A model generated the notes under the pieces. It saw nothing but the letters and a program-made list of their open reading frames with translations. It was not told where the DNA came from and did not search any database. Positions 30,286 to 39,374 of a stretch of DNA of 64,000 nt are shown here, one piece after another. Within the stretch, counting starts at the first letter, position 1, and every line of letters begins with the position of its first letter. Made by a program: the position numbers and the translations under genes. This stretch comes from JAKFEE01 sp036675815 (lineage in GTDB: Bacteria > Pseudomonadota > Alphaproteobacteria > Rhodospirillales > Magnetospirillaceae), in NCBI GenBank assembly GCA_036675815.1, contig JAKFEE010000022.1, positions 1 to 64,000 on the forward strand. The letters are read 5' to 3'.

Positions 30286-31980
30286 ATGTCCGACGTTCAT
30301 CTCTCTGCATCTTCACCGCAGCCGCTGTCTCATTTCGAGGCCGGCAGGGCGGCATGGCGGCCGGATCGCTGGACGGTGATGCTGGTGCTGGTGGCCGCAC
30401 TGGTGGCGGCGCCGGTCGTGGTCGTGGTCCTGCATCTGCTGGTGAGCTCGGCCGAGCTATGGACCCACCTGGCGCAGACGGTGCTTCCCACCTACATCCT
30501 CAATTCGCTGGCTCTCATGCTGGGGGTAGGGGCGGGGGTCCTGGTCATCGGCGTCGGTACGGCGTGGCTGGTGACGATGCTGCGCTTCCCGGGCGTCGGC
30601 CTATTCGAATGGGCGCTGCTGCTGCCGCTGGCCATTCCCGCTTACGTCATCGCCTATACCTATACCGGGCTCCTGGATTACGCCGGGCCGGTGCAGTCGG
30701 GCCTGCGCGCGCTGATGGGCTGGACGTCGGCCCGCGACTACTGGTTCCCGTCGATCCGTTCGCTGGGCGGCGCCATCACCATGCTGACGCTGGTGCTGTA
30801 TCCTTATGTCTACATGCTCGCCCGTGCGGCCTTCCTCGAACAATCGGTCTGCGCGCTCGAGGCCGGGCGTACGCTGGGTGCCGGCCCATGGCGCTGCTTC
30901 CACAAAGTCGCCCTGCCGCTCGCCCGGCCGGCGATCGTCGGCGGTCTGGCGCTGGCGCTGATGGAAACGCTCAACGACTTCGGCACGGTCCAATATTTCG
31001 CCGTCGATACCTTCACCACCGGCATTTATCGCACCTGGCTGGGGCTTGGGCAGCAGGCGGTGGCGGCACAGCTCGGGGCGCTGCTGATGCTGTTCATTTT
31101 CGCCCTGGTTCTGATGGAGCGCTGGTCGCGCGGCCGCGCGCGCTTCCATCATACCACCAGCCGCTATCGTCACCTGCCGCGCCCGCGGCTGCGCGGAGTC
31201 GCGGCTCTGTTGGCAATAATTGGCTGCCTGCTGCCGGTGGTGCTGGGCTTTGCGCTGCCGGCGGCGGTGCTGGCCAATTGGGCGGTGCAGACCGCCTCGC
31301 TGGACGGTCATTTCGTCGCGCTGGTCGGCAACAGCCTGCTGCTGGCCTCGTTGACCGCGGTTCTGGCGGTGGCGCTGGCGCTGATGATGGCCTATGCCCA
31401 TCGCTTGCGCCCGTCGCGCCCGGCCGGCGCCGCCATCCGCGTCGCCAGCCTCGGCTATGCGATCCCCGGCTCGGTCATCGCCGTTGGCGCCCTGGTGCCG
31501 CTGGCGTGGGTCGACAACACCGTGGATGCCGCCATGCGCCAGCATCTCGGCATCTCGACGGGATTGCTGCTGACCGGCTCCATCGCCGCGCTCGTCTATG
31601 CCTATGTCGTACGTTTCCTGGCGGTGTCGGTGAACACGGTCGAAGCCAGCCTGGCGAAGATCACCCATGGCATGGAGGGGGCGGCGCGCACCTTGGGGCA
31701 CGGGCCGCTGGCGACGTTGTGGCGCGTGCATGTGCCGGTGATGCGTGGCAGCATTCTCACCGCGGCGCTGCTGGTGTTCGTGGATGTGATGAAGGAGTTG
31801 CCGGCGACGCTGATCATGCGGCCGTTCAACTTCGACACGCTGGCCGTGCAGGCCTTCACCCTTGCCGCCGACGAGCGGTTGCGGGAAGCGGCACCGGCGG
31901 CCTTGGCCATCGTCGCCGCGGGTATCGTGCCGGTCATTCTGCTGAGCGCCGCCATTGCCAGATCGCGGCCCGGACAATGA
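30286..31980 (+). CDS. fbpB: Iron(III)-type ABC transporter, fused permease
   Basis: A 564-residue inner-membrane protein made of two ABC permease domains in tandem, about 12 transmembrane segments. The two EAA loops are seen around EAGRTLGAGPWRCFHKVALP (first half) and EGAARTLGHGPLATLWRVHV (second half). This fused layout is typical of FbpB/SfuB iron(III) importers, which take ferric iron from a periplasmic binding protein. The ATPase gene follows after 7 bases. No binding-protein gene is present on either side, which is unusual for this family. Confidence 0.88.
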   Translation: MSDVHLSASSPQPLSHFEAGRAAWRPDRWTVMLVLVAALVAAPVVVVVLHLLVSSAELWTHLAQTVLPTYILNSLALMLGVGAGVLVIGVGTAWLVTMLRFPGVGLFEWALLLPLAIPAYVIAYTYTGLLDYAGPVQSGLRALMGWTSARDYWFPSIRSLGGAITMLTLVLYPYVYMLARAAFLEQSVCALEAGRTLGAGPWRCFHKVALPLARPAIVGGLALALMETLNDFGTVQYFAVDTFTTGIYRTWLGLGQQAVAAQLGALLMLFIFALVLMERWSRGRARFHHTTSRYRHLPRPRLRGVAALLAIIGCLLPVVLGFALPAAVLANWAVQTASLDGHFVALVGNSLLLASLTAVLAVALALMMAYAHRLRPSRPAGAAIRVASLGYAIPGSVIAVGALVPLAWVDNTVDAAMRQHLGISTGLLLTGSIAALVYAYVVRFLAVSVNTVEASLAKITHGMEGAARTLGHGPLATLWRVHVPVMRGSILTAALLVFVDVMKELPATLIMRPFNFDTLAVQAFTLAADERLREAAPAALAIVAAGIVPVILLSAAIARSRPGQ

Positions 31981-31987
31981 GGAGATC

Positions 31988-33076
31988 ATGGTGATCGAGC
32001 GCAGGATCAAGGCCAATGGGGGGCTGGCGCTCGAGGAGATTGGCCATGACTACGACGGCCGGCTGGTCGTCGATGGCGTCTCGCTGGCGGTTGCGCCGGG
32101 CGAGGTCGTGTGCCTACTCGGCCCGTCCGGCTGCGGCAAGAGCACCACCTTGCGGATTGCCGCCGGGCTCGAACATCCGCGCCAAGGCCGGGTGATTCTG
32201 AACGGTGTCGTGGTGAGCGGACCTGGCGTGCACGTGCCGCCCGAGCGCCGCCAGGTCGGCCTGCTGTTCCAGGATTACGCGCTGTTCCCGCATCTGTCGG
32301 TGGCCGACAATGTCGCCTTCGGCCTGACGGGGCAGCCGGCGGCTCACAAATCGGCGCGCGTGGCCGAAGTGCTGGCCCAGGTCGGCATGCAGGAGTATGC
32401 CATGGCCTATCCGCACATGCTCTCGGGCGGCCAGCAGCAGCGGGTGGCCCTGGCCCGTGCGCTGGCGCCGAAGCCGCGGCTGATGCTGCTGGACGAGCCG
32501 TTCTCGGGTCTCGATTCGCGCCTGCGCGACCAGGTTCGCGACGACACCTTGCATGTGCTCAAGAAGTCCGGTGTGGCGACGCTGATGGTGACTCACGATC
32601 CCGAAGAGGCCATGTTCATGGCCGATCGCATCGCGCTGATGCAAGACGGCCGAATCGTCCAACTGGGGCGGCCGGTGGAGTTGTACTGCGAGCCGGTCAA
32701 CGCCTTCGTCGCCAGCTTCTTTGGCGAGGTCAATCGCATTTCCTGCGTGGTGCGCGCCGGCTACGTGAACAGCCCGTTCGGGCGGATCGCCGCCCCAGGC
32801 CTCGCCGATGGCACGCCGGCAGAATTGCTGATTCGGCCGGAGGCGCTGCGACTGGCGCCCAGCGACGAGGAAACGGTCTACGCGGCCCAGGTGTCGGCCG
32901 CACGCCTGTTGGGGCGTACCAGCCTGATCCACCTGTGCGTGGGGGATCCCCAGGGCGATCACCTGCACTTGCATAGCCGCATGCCGGGGCGCTTCCTGCC
33001 CTCCGAGGGCGAAATCCTCGAAGTCGAACTCGACGCCAGCCAGGCCTTCGTTTTCCCAGCGGGCGATACAAATTAG
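31988..33076 (+). CDS. fbpC: Iron(III)-type ABC transporter, ATP-binding protein
   Basis: A 362-residue ABC ATPase of the FbpC/PotA group. The Walker A motif GPSGCGKST is at 45-53, the signature LSGGQQQR at 145-152 and Walker B LMLLDEP at 165-171; a TOBE-type regulatory domain makes up the last 120 residues. ATG 31988 was chosen after GGAGATC. It partners the permease encoded just upstream. Transport of ferric iron is inferred from the fused permease; related systems carry putrescine or thiamine. Confidence 0.88.
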   Translation: MVIERRIKANGGLALEEIGHDYDGRLVVDGVSLAVAPGEVVCLLGPSGCGKSTTLRIAAGLEHPRQGRVILNGVVVSGPGVHVPPERRQVGLLFQDYALFPHLSVADNVAFGLTGQPAAHKSARVAEVLAQVGMQEYAMAYPHMLSGGQQQRVALARALAPKPRLMLLDEPFSGLDSRLRDQVRDDTLHVLKKSGVATLMVTHDPEEAMFMADRIALMQDGRIVQLGRPVELYCEPVNAFVASFFGEVNRISCVVRAGYVNSPFGRIAAPGLADGTPAELLIRPEALRLAPSDEETVYAAQVSAARLLGRTSLIHLCVGDPQGDHLHLHSRMPGRFLPSEGEILEVELDASQAFVFPAGDTN

Positions 33077-33165
33077 AGGGGGAAGGCGGCGGCCGTTGCC
33101 AGCCTCACGCGCATCTGCGATGATCCAGCCGCCGAGTCGGTTGCGCTTTCTGGAGAAGATTTCCT

Positions 33166-33402
33166 ATGGGTTTCAGCAGCATCTGGCACTGGGTGATCGT
33201 CCTGGTCATCATCCTGCTCCTGTTCGGTGCCGGCAAGATTCCACGCCTGATGGGCGATCTCGCCAAAGGGGTGAAGGCGTTCAAGAGCGGCCTTAAGGAA
33301 GACGACAACGCCGAGGGCGAGGCGCCGAAGGCGATCAAGTCGGAGACGGCCGAGCCAGCGAAGACCGTGGTGGTCGAAAGGGACGAGCCGGCCAAGCACT
33401 GA
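33166..33402 (+). CDS. tatA: Twin-arginine translocase subunit TatA
   Basis: A 78-residue TatA: a short N-terminal transmembrane helix ([20 protein letters not shown]), the FG-x-GK-x-P hinge, an amphipathic helix ([16 protein letters not shown]) and a charged tail. It forms the variable-size pore for folded proteins. tatB follows after 23 bases. The upstream neighbour is fbpC, not scpAB as in many alphaproteobacteria. Confidence 0.97.
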   Translation: MGFSSIWHWVIVLVIILLLFGAGKIPRLMGDLAKGVKAFKSGLKEDDNAEGEAPKAIKSETAEPAKTVVVERDEPAKH

Positions 33403-33425
33403 CGGCGGCTCTTGGGGACACGCGC

Positions 33426-33833
33426 ATGTTCGACATCGCCTGGTCGGAGATGGCGCTCATCGCGGCCATCGCGCTGATCGTGATTGGCCCGAAGGAGCTG
33501 CCGCGCGTTCTCCGCCAAGTCGGCATCTGGACTCGAAAGCTGCGACTGCTGGCCGGCGAGTTTCAGCGCAATCTCGACGACATGGTGCGCGAGGCCGAAC
33601 TCGATGACGTGCGCCGCGATATCGAAAAGGTTTCGCGGATCAATGTCGATCGCGAAGTCGACAATCTGATCGACCCCACCGGCGAGACCAAGAAGGCGTT
33701 CGATTTCGACGACGTGAAGCCGAAGCCGGCAGCTTTGCCGGCCACTTCGCCGGCCGCGCCTGACGAGCCTGCCTCTGACCGGCCCACCCGGGAAACGCCG
33801 TCCACTCCCGATCAACAGGCACCCCGGCCGTGA
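33426..33833 (+). CDS. tatB: Twin-arginine translocase subunit TatB
   Basis: A 135-residue TatB: N-terminal helix MFDIAWSEMALIAAIALIVI followed by the GPKELP hinge (Glu in the membrane helix), an amphipathic helix and a Pro-rich acidic tail. With TatC it forms the receptor for twin-arginine signals. Its stop overlaps the tatC start (GTGA). Confidence 0.96.
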   Translation: MFDIAWSEMALIAAIALIVIGPKELPRVLRQVGIWTRKLRLLAGEFQRNLDDMVREAELDDVRRDIEKVSRINVDREVDNLIDPTGETKKAFDFDDVKPKPAALPATSPAAPDEPASDRPTRETPSTPDQQAPRP

Positions 33834-34666
33834 CGGCAACCAAACCGCCCGAAGACTACAAGATGCCGCTGCTCGAGCACCTGATCGAGTTGCGGCGGCG
33901 GCTGTTCCTGTCGGCGCTGGCGTTCGTGTTGGCGTTCATCGTCTGCTTCTATTTCGCCAAGCCGATTTATGGCTTTCTGGTGCAGCCCTTGGCCGACATC
34001 CTGGCCACCAGGGGCGGCGACCGCAAGATGATCTACACCCATCTGCTGGAGGCCTTCTTCACCGAGATGAAGGTGGCCGCCTTTGCCGCGTTGATGGTGT
34101 CGTTCCCGATCGTCGCCGGCCAATTGTGGGCCTTCATTGCGCCGGGTCTATACAAGCACGAGAAAAAGGCGTTCCTGCCGTTCCTCCTGGCCACCCCGAT
34201 CCTGTTCTTCATGGGGGCGGCCCTGGTCTATTACCTGGTGATGCCGACGGCGTGGGAGTTTTTCCTGTCGTTCGAGACCATGGCCACCGACAGCATCGGC
34301 CTGCCGATCGAATTGCAGCCCAAGGTCGGCGAGTATCTGTCGCTGGTGATGTCGCTCATCTTCGCCTTCGGCCTGGCGTTCCAGTTGCCGGTACTGCTGA
34401 CGCTGATGGCCCGGGTGGGGCTGGTGACCAGCGCCGGGCTGGCCGCCAAGCGCCGCTACGCCATCGTTGGCGTGTTCATTGCCGCCGCCGTCTTGACGCC
34501 GCCCGACGTCATCAGCCAGCTCGGCCTCGCCATCCCGATGATCCTGCTTTACGAGCTATCGATCTGGACGTCGCGCTTCGTCGAGAAGAAACGCGAGGAG
34601 GCGGACGACGAGGAAGCGGAAGCGGCCGCCTATGCCGGCGTCGAGGAAACCGACTTCAACGGCTGA
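33830..34666 (+). CDS. tatC: Twin-arginine translocase subunit TatC
   Basis: A 278-residue membrane protein with six transmembrane segments. MPLLEHLIELRRRL near the N-terminus is the TatC signature that contacts signal peptides. GTG 33830 overlaps the tatB stop; an ATG at 33863 would trim 11 residues. The tail after the last helix is acidic. The TRAP binding protein at 61878-62975 carries a twin-arginine signal and is a candidate client encoded in this window. Confidence 0.96.
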   Translation: MTATKPPEDYKMPLLEHLIELRRRLFLSALAFVLAFIVCFYFAKPIYGFLVQPLADILATRGGDRKMIYTHLLEAFFTEMKVAAFAALMVSFPIVAGQLWAFIAPGLYKHEKKAFLPFLLATPILFFMGAALVYYLVMPTAWEFFLSFETMATDSIGLPIELQPKVGEYLSLVMSLIFAFGLAFQLPVLLTLMARVGLVTSAGLAAKRRYAIVGVFIAAAVLTPPDVISQLGLAIPMILLYELSIWTSRFVEKKREEADDEEAEAAAYAGVEETDFNG

Positions 34667-34675
34667 GACCCTGGC

Positions 34676-34704
34676 TTGTCGCTGGACTCATCCCGTTCTA
34701 TAAA
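34676..34704 (+). promoter_or_regulatory. Promoter of serS
   Basis: TTGTCG (34676-34681) and TATAAA (34699-34704) are 17 bases apart, with the start codon 32 bases after the -10. This suggests serS is transcribed on its own as well as from tatABC. Confidence 0.5.
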
Positions 34705-34736
34705 CCCGCAGACCCAACGCAAGAGCCGGCGGCAGC

Positions 34737-36014
34737 ATGTTCGACGTCAAATGGATCCGCGACAATCCCCAAGCCTTCGACGCCGGCCTGCGTAGGCGGG
34801 GGCTCGAACCCCTGAGCCAGCGGGTCGTCGACGTCGACGCGCGGCGGCGCGCGGCACAGACGACGTTGCAGGAGCTGCAGGCGCGGCGGAACGACGCCTC
34901 GCGCGAGATCGGCACCGCCAAGAAGGCTGGCCGTGACGCTGCCCCGCTGATGGAGGAAGTGGCCCGCCTCAAGGAGCGCATGGCCGAAGTCGAGCAGGGG
35001 GAGCGCGACCTCTCGGCCGAGCTGGACGGACTGCTGATGGCCATTCCCAACCTGCCGGCCGCCGACGTTCCCGACGGCCAGGACGAGCGGGACAATGTCG
35101 AGATCCGACGGGTGGGCGAGCCGCCAAACTTCGATTTCCAGCCGAAGGAGCACGATGCCATCGGTGCCGGCCTCGGCTTGATGGATTTCGAGCGGGCGGC
35201 CAAGCTGTCGGGGGCGCGCTTCGTCGTGCTCAAGGGGGCGCTGGCGCGGCTGGAACGCGCATTGGCGTCGTTCATGCTCGATGTGCAGACCGGCGAGCAC
35301 GGCTACACCGAGATCAACCCGCCGTTTTTGGTCCGCGACGAGGCGCTGTTCGGCACCGGCCAGTTGCCGAAATTCGGCGACGACCTGTTCCGCACCGTCC
35401 AGGGTCAATGGCTGATCCCCACGGCGGAAGTGCCGCTGACCAATCTGGTCATGGACGAGATCGTGGACGAGGACCGCCTGCCGCTGCGCATGACGGCGCT
35501 GACGCCGTGCTTCCGTTCCGAGGCGGGCGCCGCCGGCAAGGACACGCGCGGCATGATCCGCCAGCATCAGTTCCACAAGGTCGAACTGGTCAGCATCGTC
35601 CATCCGGATGCCTCCGAGGCCGAGCACGAGCGCATGACCGGCTGCGCCGAGGAGGTGCTGAAGCGCCTGGGCCTGCCCTATCGCGTCGTCGTGCTGTGCA
35701 GCGGCGACATGGGCTTCTCGGCGCAGAAGACTTATGACATCGAGGTTTGGCTGCCCGGGCAGGACGCCTATCGCGAGATTTCCAGTTGCTCGAATTGTGG
35801 CGAGTTTCAGGCTCGCCGGATGAAGGCGCGCTTTCGCCCGCGCGGCGAGAAGGGCACGCGCTTCGTGCACACCCTCAACGGCTCGGGACTGGCGGTGGGC
35901 CGTGCCCTGATCGCCGTGATCGAGAATTACCAGCAGGCCGATGGGTCGGTCGTCGTGCCCGCGGCCCTTCGGCCATACATGGGCGGATTGGACATCATTC
36001 GGGCGAATGCATAA
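34737..36014 (+). CDS. serS: Seryl-tRNA synthetase
   Basis: A 425-residue class II synthetase that charges tRNA-Ser. The N-terminal 100 residues form the long coiled-coil arm that grips the tRNA; motif 2 is [15 protein letters not shown] and motif 3 is [19 protein letters not shown]. It overlaps surE by 8 bases, the usual alphaproteobacterial order serS-surE-pcm. Confidence 0.97.
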   Translation: MFDVKWIRDNPQAFDAGLRRRGLEPLSQRVVDVDARRRAAQTTLQELQARRNDASREIGTAKKAGRDAAPLMEEVARLKERMAEVEQGERDLSAELDGLLMAIPNLPAADVPDGQDERDNVEIRRVGEPPNFDFQPKEHDAIGAGLGLMDFERAAKLSGARFVVLKGALARLERALASFMLDVQTGEHGYTEINPPFLVRDEALFGTGQLPKFGDDLFRTVQGQWLIPTAEVPLTNLVMDEIVDEDRLPLRMTALTPCFRSEAGAAGKDTRGMIRQHQFHKVELVSIVHPDASEAEHERMTGCAEEVLKRLGLPYRVVVLCSGDMGFSAQKTYDIEVWLPGQDAYREISSCSNCGEFQARRMKARFRPRGEKGTRFVHTLNGSGLAVGRALIAVIENYQQADGSVVVPAALRPYMGGLDIIRANA

Positions 36015-36789
36015 ACCGATCACCGATCTGGCGTCGGCGCGTATCCTCATTGCCAATGATGACGGGATCGGCGCCCCCGGCATCAAGTTGCTGGAGCGCA
36101 TCGCCCGCGCCTTGTCGAAGGACGTGTGGGTGGTGGCGCCCGAGTTCGAGCAGAGCGCCGCGGCCCACTCGCTGACCATCCGCCGGCCGCTGCGCGTCCG
36201 ACAGGTATCGCGGCGGCGGTTTTCGGTGGACGGCACGCCGACCGATGCGGTGTTGATTGCCGTCCGCCACATCCTCAAGGACAAGCGCCCGGACCTCGTG
36301 CTGTCGGGCATCAACCGCGGTGCCAACCTTGGCGATGACGTCACCTACTCGGGAACGGTGGCGGCGGCCATCGAGGGCACCTTGCTCGGCATACCCTCGA
36401 TGGCCCTGTCGCAGGAGGGGCAGCACAATCACCCGATGCACTGGTCGACGGCCGAGCGCTATGCGTCCGAGGTCGTTCGCCGCGCCGCCGCGATTGGATG
36501 GGGCCGCAACGTGCTGATCAACGTCAACTTCCCCGACTGCCCGCACGAAGAGGTCAGCGGTATCGAGGTGGTGCGCCAGGGCAAGCGCAAGCTTGGCGAC
36601 CAGATGACCGAGCGGCTCGACCCGCGCGGCGATCCTTATCTGTGGATTGCCGCCCAGCGGCTGGAGGACAGGGCGGAGAAGGGCACCGACCTCGAAGCGG
36701 TGTATCGCGGTGCCATCGCCATCACGCCGCTGTCCATCGACCTCACGCACCGTGAAACCGTGACGCAGCTCAAAGCGATGTTCGAATGA
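36007..36789 (+). CDS. surE: 5'/3'-nucleotidase SurE
   Basis: A 260-residue SurE, a metal-dependent nucleotidase active on nucleoside monophosphates and short polyphosphates. The metal site starts at [14 protein letters not shown] (Asp18-Asp19), with EQSAAAHS and [19 protein letters not shown] downstream. ATG 36007 lies within the serS end; the longer open frame is a shadow. Its stop overlaps the pcm start. Confidence 0.96.
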   Translation: MHKPITDLASARILIANDDGIGAPGIKLLERIARALSKDVWVVAPEFEQSAAAHSLTIRRPLRVRQVSRRRFSVDGTPTDAVLIAVRHILKDKRPDLVLSGINRGANLGDDVTYSGTVAAAIEGTLLGIPSMALSQEGQHNHPMHWSTAERYASEVVRRAAAIGWGRNVLINVNFPDCPHEEVSGIEVVRQGKRKLGDQMTERLDPRGDPYLWIAAQRLEDRAEKGTDLEAVYRGAIAITPLSIDLTHRETVTQLKAMFE

Positions 36790-37451
36790 GCGGGATCGAA
36801 ACGCGCCGCATTCGCCTGATCATGGACCTGCGGCGCGCGGGGATCGTCGACACGCGCGTGCTCTCGGCCATCGAGCGTCTGCCGCGCGAGGAATTCGTGC
36901 TGCCGACATTCCAGGACCAGGCCTACGAGAACACGGCGCTGCCGATCCACTCCGGCCAGACCATCAGTCAGCCGTTCGTCGTGGCGATGATGACGCAAGC
37001 CCTGGACCTCGGCGAGCGTATGAAGGTGCTCGAAATCGGCACCGGTTCGGGCTATCAGGCGGCGGTTCTGGCCCGGCTGTGTCGCCGCGTCTATACCATC
37101 GAGCGGCACCGCAACCTGCTCAGGGAGGCGGAGGCGCGTTTCCAGCGCCTGGGCATCCACAACGTCACGGCGATCGTCGGTGACGGGACCAAAGGATGGC
37201 CCGAACAGGCGCCGTTCGATCGCATCCTGGTCACCGCCGCGGCGGCAGAGGAAGCGCCGATCCCCCTGCTCGAGCAGTTGGCCGATGGCGGCATCATGGT
37301 CCTGCCCGTGGGACAGAAGGGCCGGCCGGATGAGCAATGGGTGGTGAAGATTCGCAAGACGGCCGAGGTTTTCGCCAGCGAGCGCCTGTTCCCGGTGCGT
37401 TTCGTTCCGCTGATCGGCGGCGCCCTGCCCGACGAACAACGAAAGGGGTAG
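36786..37451 (+). CDS. pcm: Protein-L-isoaspartate O-methyltransferase
   Basis: A 221-residue SAM-dependent methyltransferase that repairs isoaspartyl residues in aged proteins. The SAM loop is LEIGTGSGYQAAVLA, with SQPFVVAMMTQAL upstream of it as expected. It starts by ATGA overlap with surE and ends 42 bases before nlpD. Confidence 0.95.
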   Translation: MSGIETRRIRLIMDLRRAGIVDTRVLSAIERLPREEFVLPTFQDQAYENTALPIHSGQTISQPFVVAMMTQALDLGERMKVLEIGTGSGYQAAVLARLCRRVYTIERHRNLLREAEARFQRLGIHNVTAIVGDGTKGWPEQAPFDRILVTAAAAEEAPIPLLEQLADGGIMVLPVGQKGRPDEQWVVKIRKTAEVFASERLFPVRFVPLIGGALPDEQRKG

Positions 37452-37458
37452 CGATGCG

Positions 37459-37487
37459 TTGAGACGGGGAGGGTCGGCGGCTATAGT
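37459..37487 (+). promoter_or_regulatory. Promoter of nlpD, placed for a leaderless message
   Basis: TTGAGA (37459-37464) and TATAGT (37482-37487) are exactly 17 bases apart. A start 6-7 bases after the -10 falls at or just before 37494, the A of the nlpD ATG. The only purine-rich stretch, GGGGAGGG, lies too far upstream of the ATG (inside the spacer) to act as its ribosome-binding site. Confidence 0.55.
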
Positions 37488-37493
37488 GGCCAT

Positions 37494-38549
37494 ATGAGTC
37501 GCCCGCCCGCCGCATCGCTTCGCCTGTCGATCGTATCATTGCTGTTGGCGATCCCGTTGGCTGGCTGCGATCCCGCGTCATTGGGTGCACCGGCGACGCG
37601 CCCGAACCTGTCGGTTCAGGGCGAGGCGGTGATCGCGATGCGAGGCGACACCGTCTACAAGCTGTCGCGCCGCTTCAATGTCTCGGCGCGCGGCCTGATC
37701 GAGGCCAATGGCCTGCGGCCGCCTTATCATCTTTATCCGGGCCAGACCATCTTTCTGCCAGTCGCCGGCGAACATTTGGTGACGCGCGGCGATACCGTTT
37801 CGACGGTGGCGCGGCGTTACGGGCTGGCGCTGCGCGATTTGGCCCGGGCCAACGATCTTTCCCCACCCTACGTGATCCGCGTCGGTCAGCGGCTGCGCCT
37901 GCCGATCGGCGCCGGTGCCGGGCCCGACCTCCAGGTCGGCGCCGTCGCCCGGCAGAAGGAGGAAGTGGGGCCGACCAAACCGGTGGTGGCCTCGGCCAAG
38001 GAAACCGCCCGGCCGGTGGCGAAGGTGCCGGTTGAAGAGAGAACGGCCATCCCGACGCCGATCCAGGCCAGCGCCACCGTCGCACCGGCGCGCCCGTCCC
38101 AGCCCGCCGTGCTGCCCGAGCCGCCGCCGCTGGGCGATGGCTTTATTTGGCCGGCCAAGGGCAAGATCATTGCCCATTTCGGCCCGCTGGCGAAGGGGCG
38201 CCATAACGACGGCATCAACATCGCGCTGCCCCAGGGTGCTCCGGTGAGGGCAGCGGCCGACGGCGTGGTCGCCTATGCCGGCAATGAACTGCGGGGCTTC
38301 GGCAATCTGCTGCTGATCAAGCACGCCGACGGCTGGATATCCGCCTACGCCCATAACGAGGAGTTGCTGGTGCGCCGCGGTGCGGTCGTCAAACGCGGCC
38401 AGACCATCGCCAGGGCCGGCGCGACTGGCAGCGCCCGCTCGCCGCAGCTGCATTTCGAGCTGCGAAAGGGGGCTCAGGCCATGGATCCCCTGCGCCACTT
38501 GCCGAGCGCACGCGCCCAGGTCTCCCCCGTCACCATGCCGGTGAGTTGA
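37494..38549 (+). CDS. nlpD: NlpD-like lipoprotein with two LysM and one M23 domain
   Basis: A 351-residue envelope lipoprotein: signal peptide with lipobox LAGC (Cys25), LysM repeats at about 42-85 and 92-135, a Pro/Ala-rich linker, and a LytM/M23 domain from about 220 to the end. The zinc site appears degenerate: GRHNDGINI lacks the spaced HxxxD pair of active LytM enzymes, although AYAHNEE and LHFEL remain. That points to an amidase activator like E. coli NlpD rather than a working peptidase. It follows serS-surE-pcm as in other alphaproteobacteria, with its own promoter. Confidence 0.9.
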   Translation: MSRPPAASLRLSIVSLLLAIPLAGCDPASLGAPATRPNLSVQGEAVIAMRGDTVYKLSRRFNVSARGLIEANGLRPPYHLYPGQTIFLPVAGEHLVTRGDTVSTVARRYGLALRDLARANDLSPPYVIRVGQRLRLPIGAGAGPDLQVGAVARQKEEVGPTKPVVASAKETARPVAKVPVEERTAIPTPIQASATVAPARPSQPAVLPEPPPLGDGFIWPAKGKIIAHFGPLAKGRHNDGINIALPQGAPVRAAADGVVAYAGNELRGFGNLLLIKHADGWISAYAHNEELLVRRGAVVKRGQTIARAGATGSARSPQLHFELRKGAQAMDPLRHLPSARAQVSPVTMPVS

Positions 38550-38616
38550 AGGTCGCGCCTCGACGGGCGGCGCGCGGCCGGCTACCATATTCGAAGTAAC
38601 TCTTTCTTAGCACCGC

Positions 38617-38655
38617 CTGCCCCAAATTTGTCTCTGGCTGACAAAAAAGGGGCAG
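38617..38655 (+). promoter_or_regulatory. mRNA hairpin covering the ribosome-binding site of the L,D-transpeptidase gene
   Basis: CTGCCCC (38617-38623) and TTTGTC (38627-38632) pair with GACAAA (38640-38645) and GGGGCAG (38649-38655); AAA opposes AAA in the middle and the loop is 7 bases. AAGGGG, the likely Shine-Dalgarno for the ATG at 38660, lies in the 3' arm. Confidence 0.6.
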
Positions 38656-38659
38656 ATGA

Positions 38660-39241
38660 ATGGCGCTGCTGGCGAGGGTGGTGATCGGTGCGGCACTGAC
38701 GGCCGCGCTGGCGTTGAGCGGCTGCGCCGCCCCGTCCAACAGCCGGTACGAGGCCATCTCCGCCCCCCAGGCGAGCGCGCTCCGCGCCTCTCGGCCGCAT
38801 GGGTTGAGCGAACCGGCACACGCCGACCGCATCATCGTCGACAAGAGTGAGCGGCGCCTGATACTTCTGCGCGAGGGCGTGATGATCGCTTCCTATGCGA
38901 TCGCCCTCGGACGCAATCCGATCGGCGACAAGCTGCGTGAGGGTGACGGCCGCACCCCCGAAGGTGTCTACCGCATCGATTTGCGCAATGGCCGCAGCGC
39001 CTTCTATCGTTCGCTGCGCATCTCCTACCCCAACGAGGCCGATCGTGCGCAGGCGGCGGCGCTGCGCGTCTCGCCGGGTGGTGCGATCATGATCCATGGT
39101 TTGCCCAACGGGAGAGGCTGGATCGGCCGCGCCCATCGCAGGGACGACTGGACCGAGGGCTGCATCGCCGTCACCAATCGCGAGATGGACGAGATCTGGC
39201 GTGCGGTCGACATCGGCACGGTCATCGAAATCCGCGCCTGA
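38660..39241 (+). CDS. L,D-transpeptidase (YkuD) lipoprotein
   Basis: A 193-residue lipoprotein with lipobox LSGC (Cys22) and a YkuD domain from about 56 to the end. The catalytic motif is present: His146 in MIHG and the nucleophile Cys168 in TEGCIAVTN. Such enzymes make 3-3 cross-links in peptidoglycan or attach proteins to it. Start ATG 38660 was chosen over 38656, which is out of frame. The gene stands alone after nlpD, another cell-wall gene. Confidence 0.9.
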   Translation: MALLARVVIGAALTAALALSGCAAPSNSRYEAISAPQASALRASRPHGLSEPAHADRIIVDKSERRLILLREGVMIASYAIALGRNPIGDKLREGDGRTPEGVYRIDLRNGRSAFYRSLRISYPNEADRAQAAALRVSPGGAIMIHGLPNGRGWIGRAHRRDDWTEGCIAVTNREMDEIWRAVDIGTVIEIRA

Positions 39242-39374
39242 CCGGCACTGCGCTCCCTGCATGGCGGCCACCCGTACTATGCAGTGCTGAGTCGGCGGGG
39301 TGTGCCCATATAAGGCTGGCGCTGCATGCCCATCCGTCGGCAGCCATGTTTGGGCCCTTCTGGATCAAGAGCAC

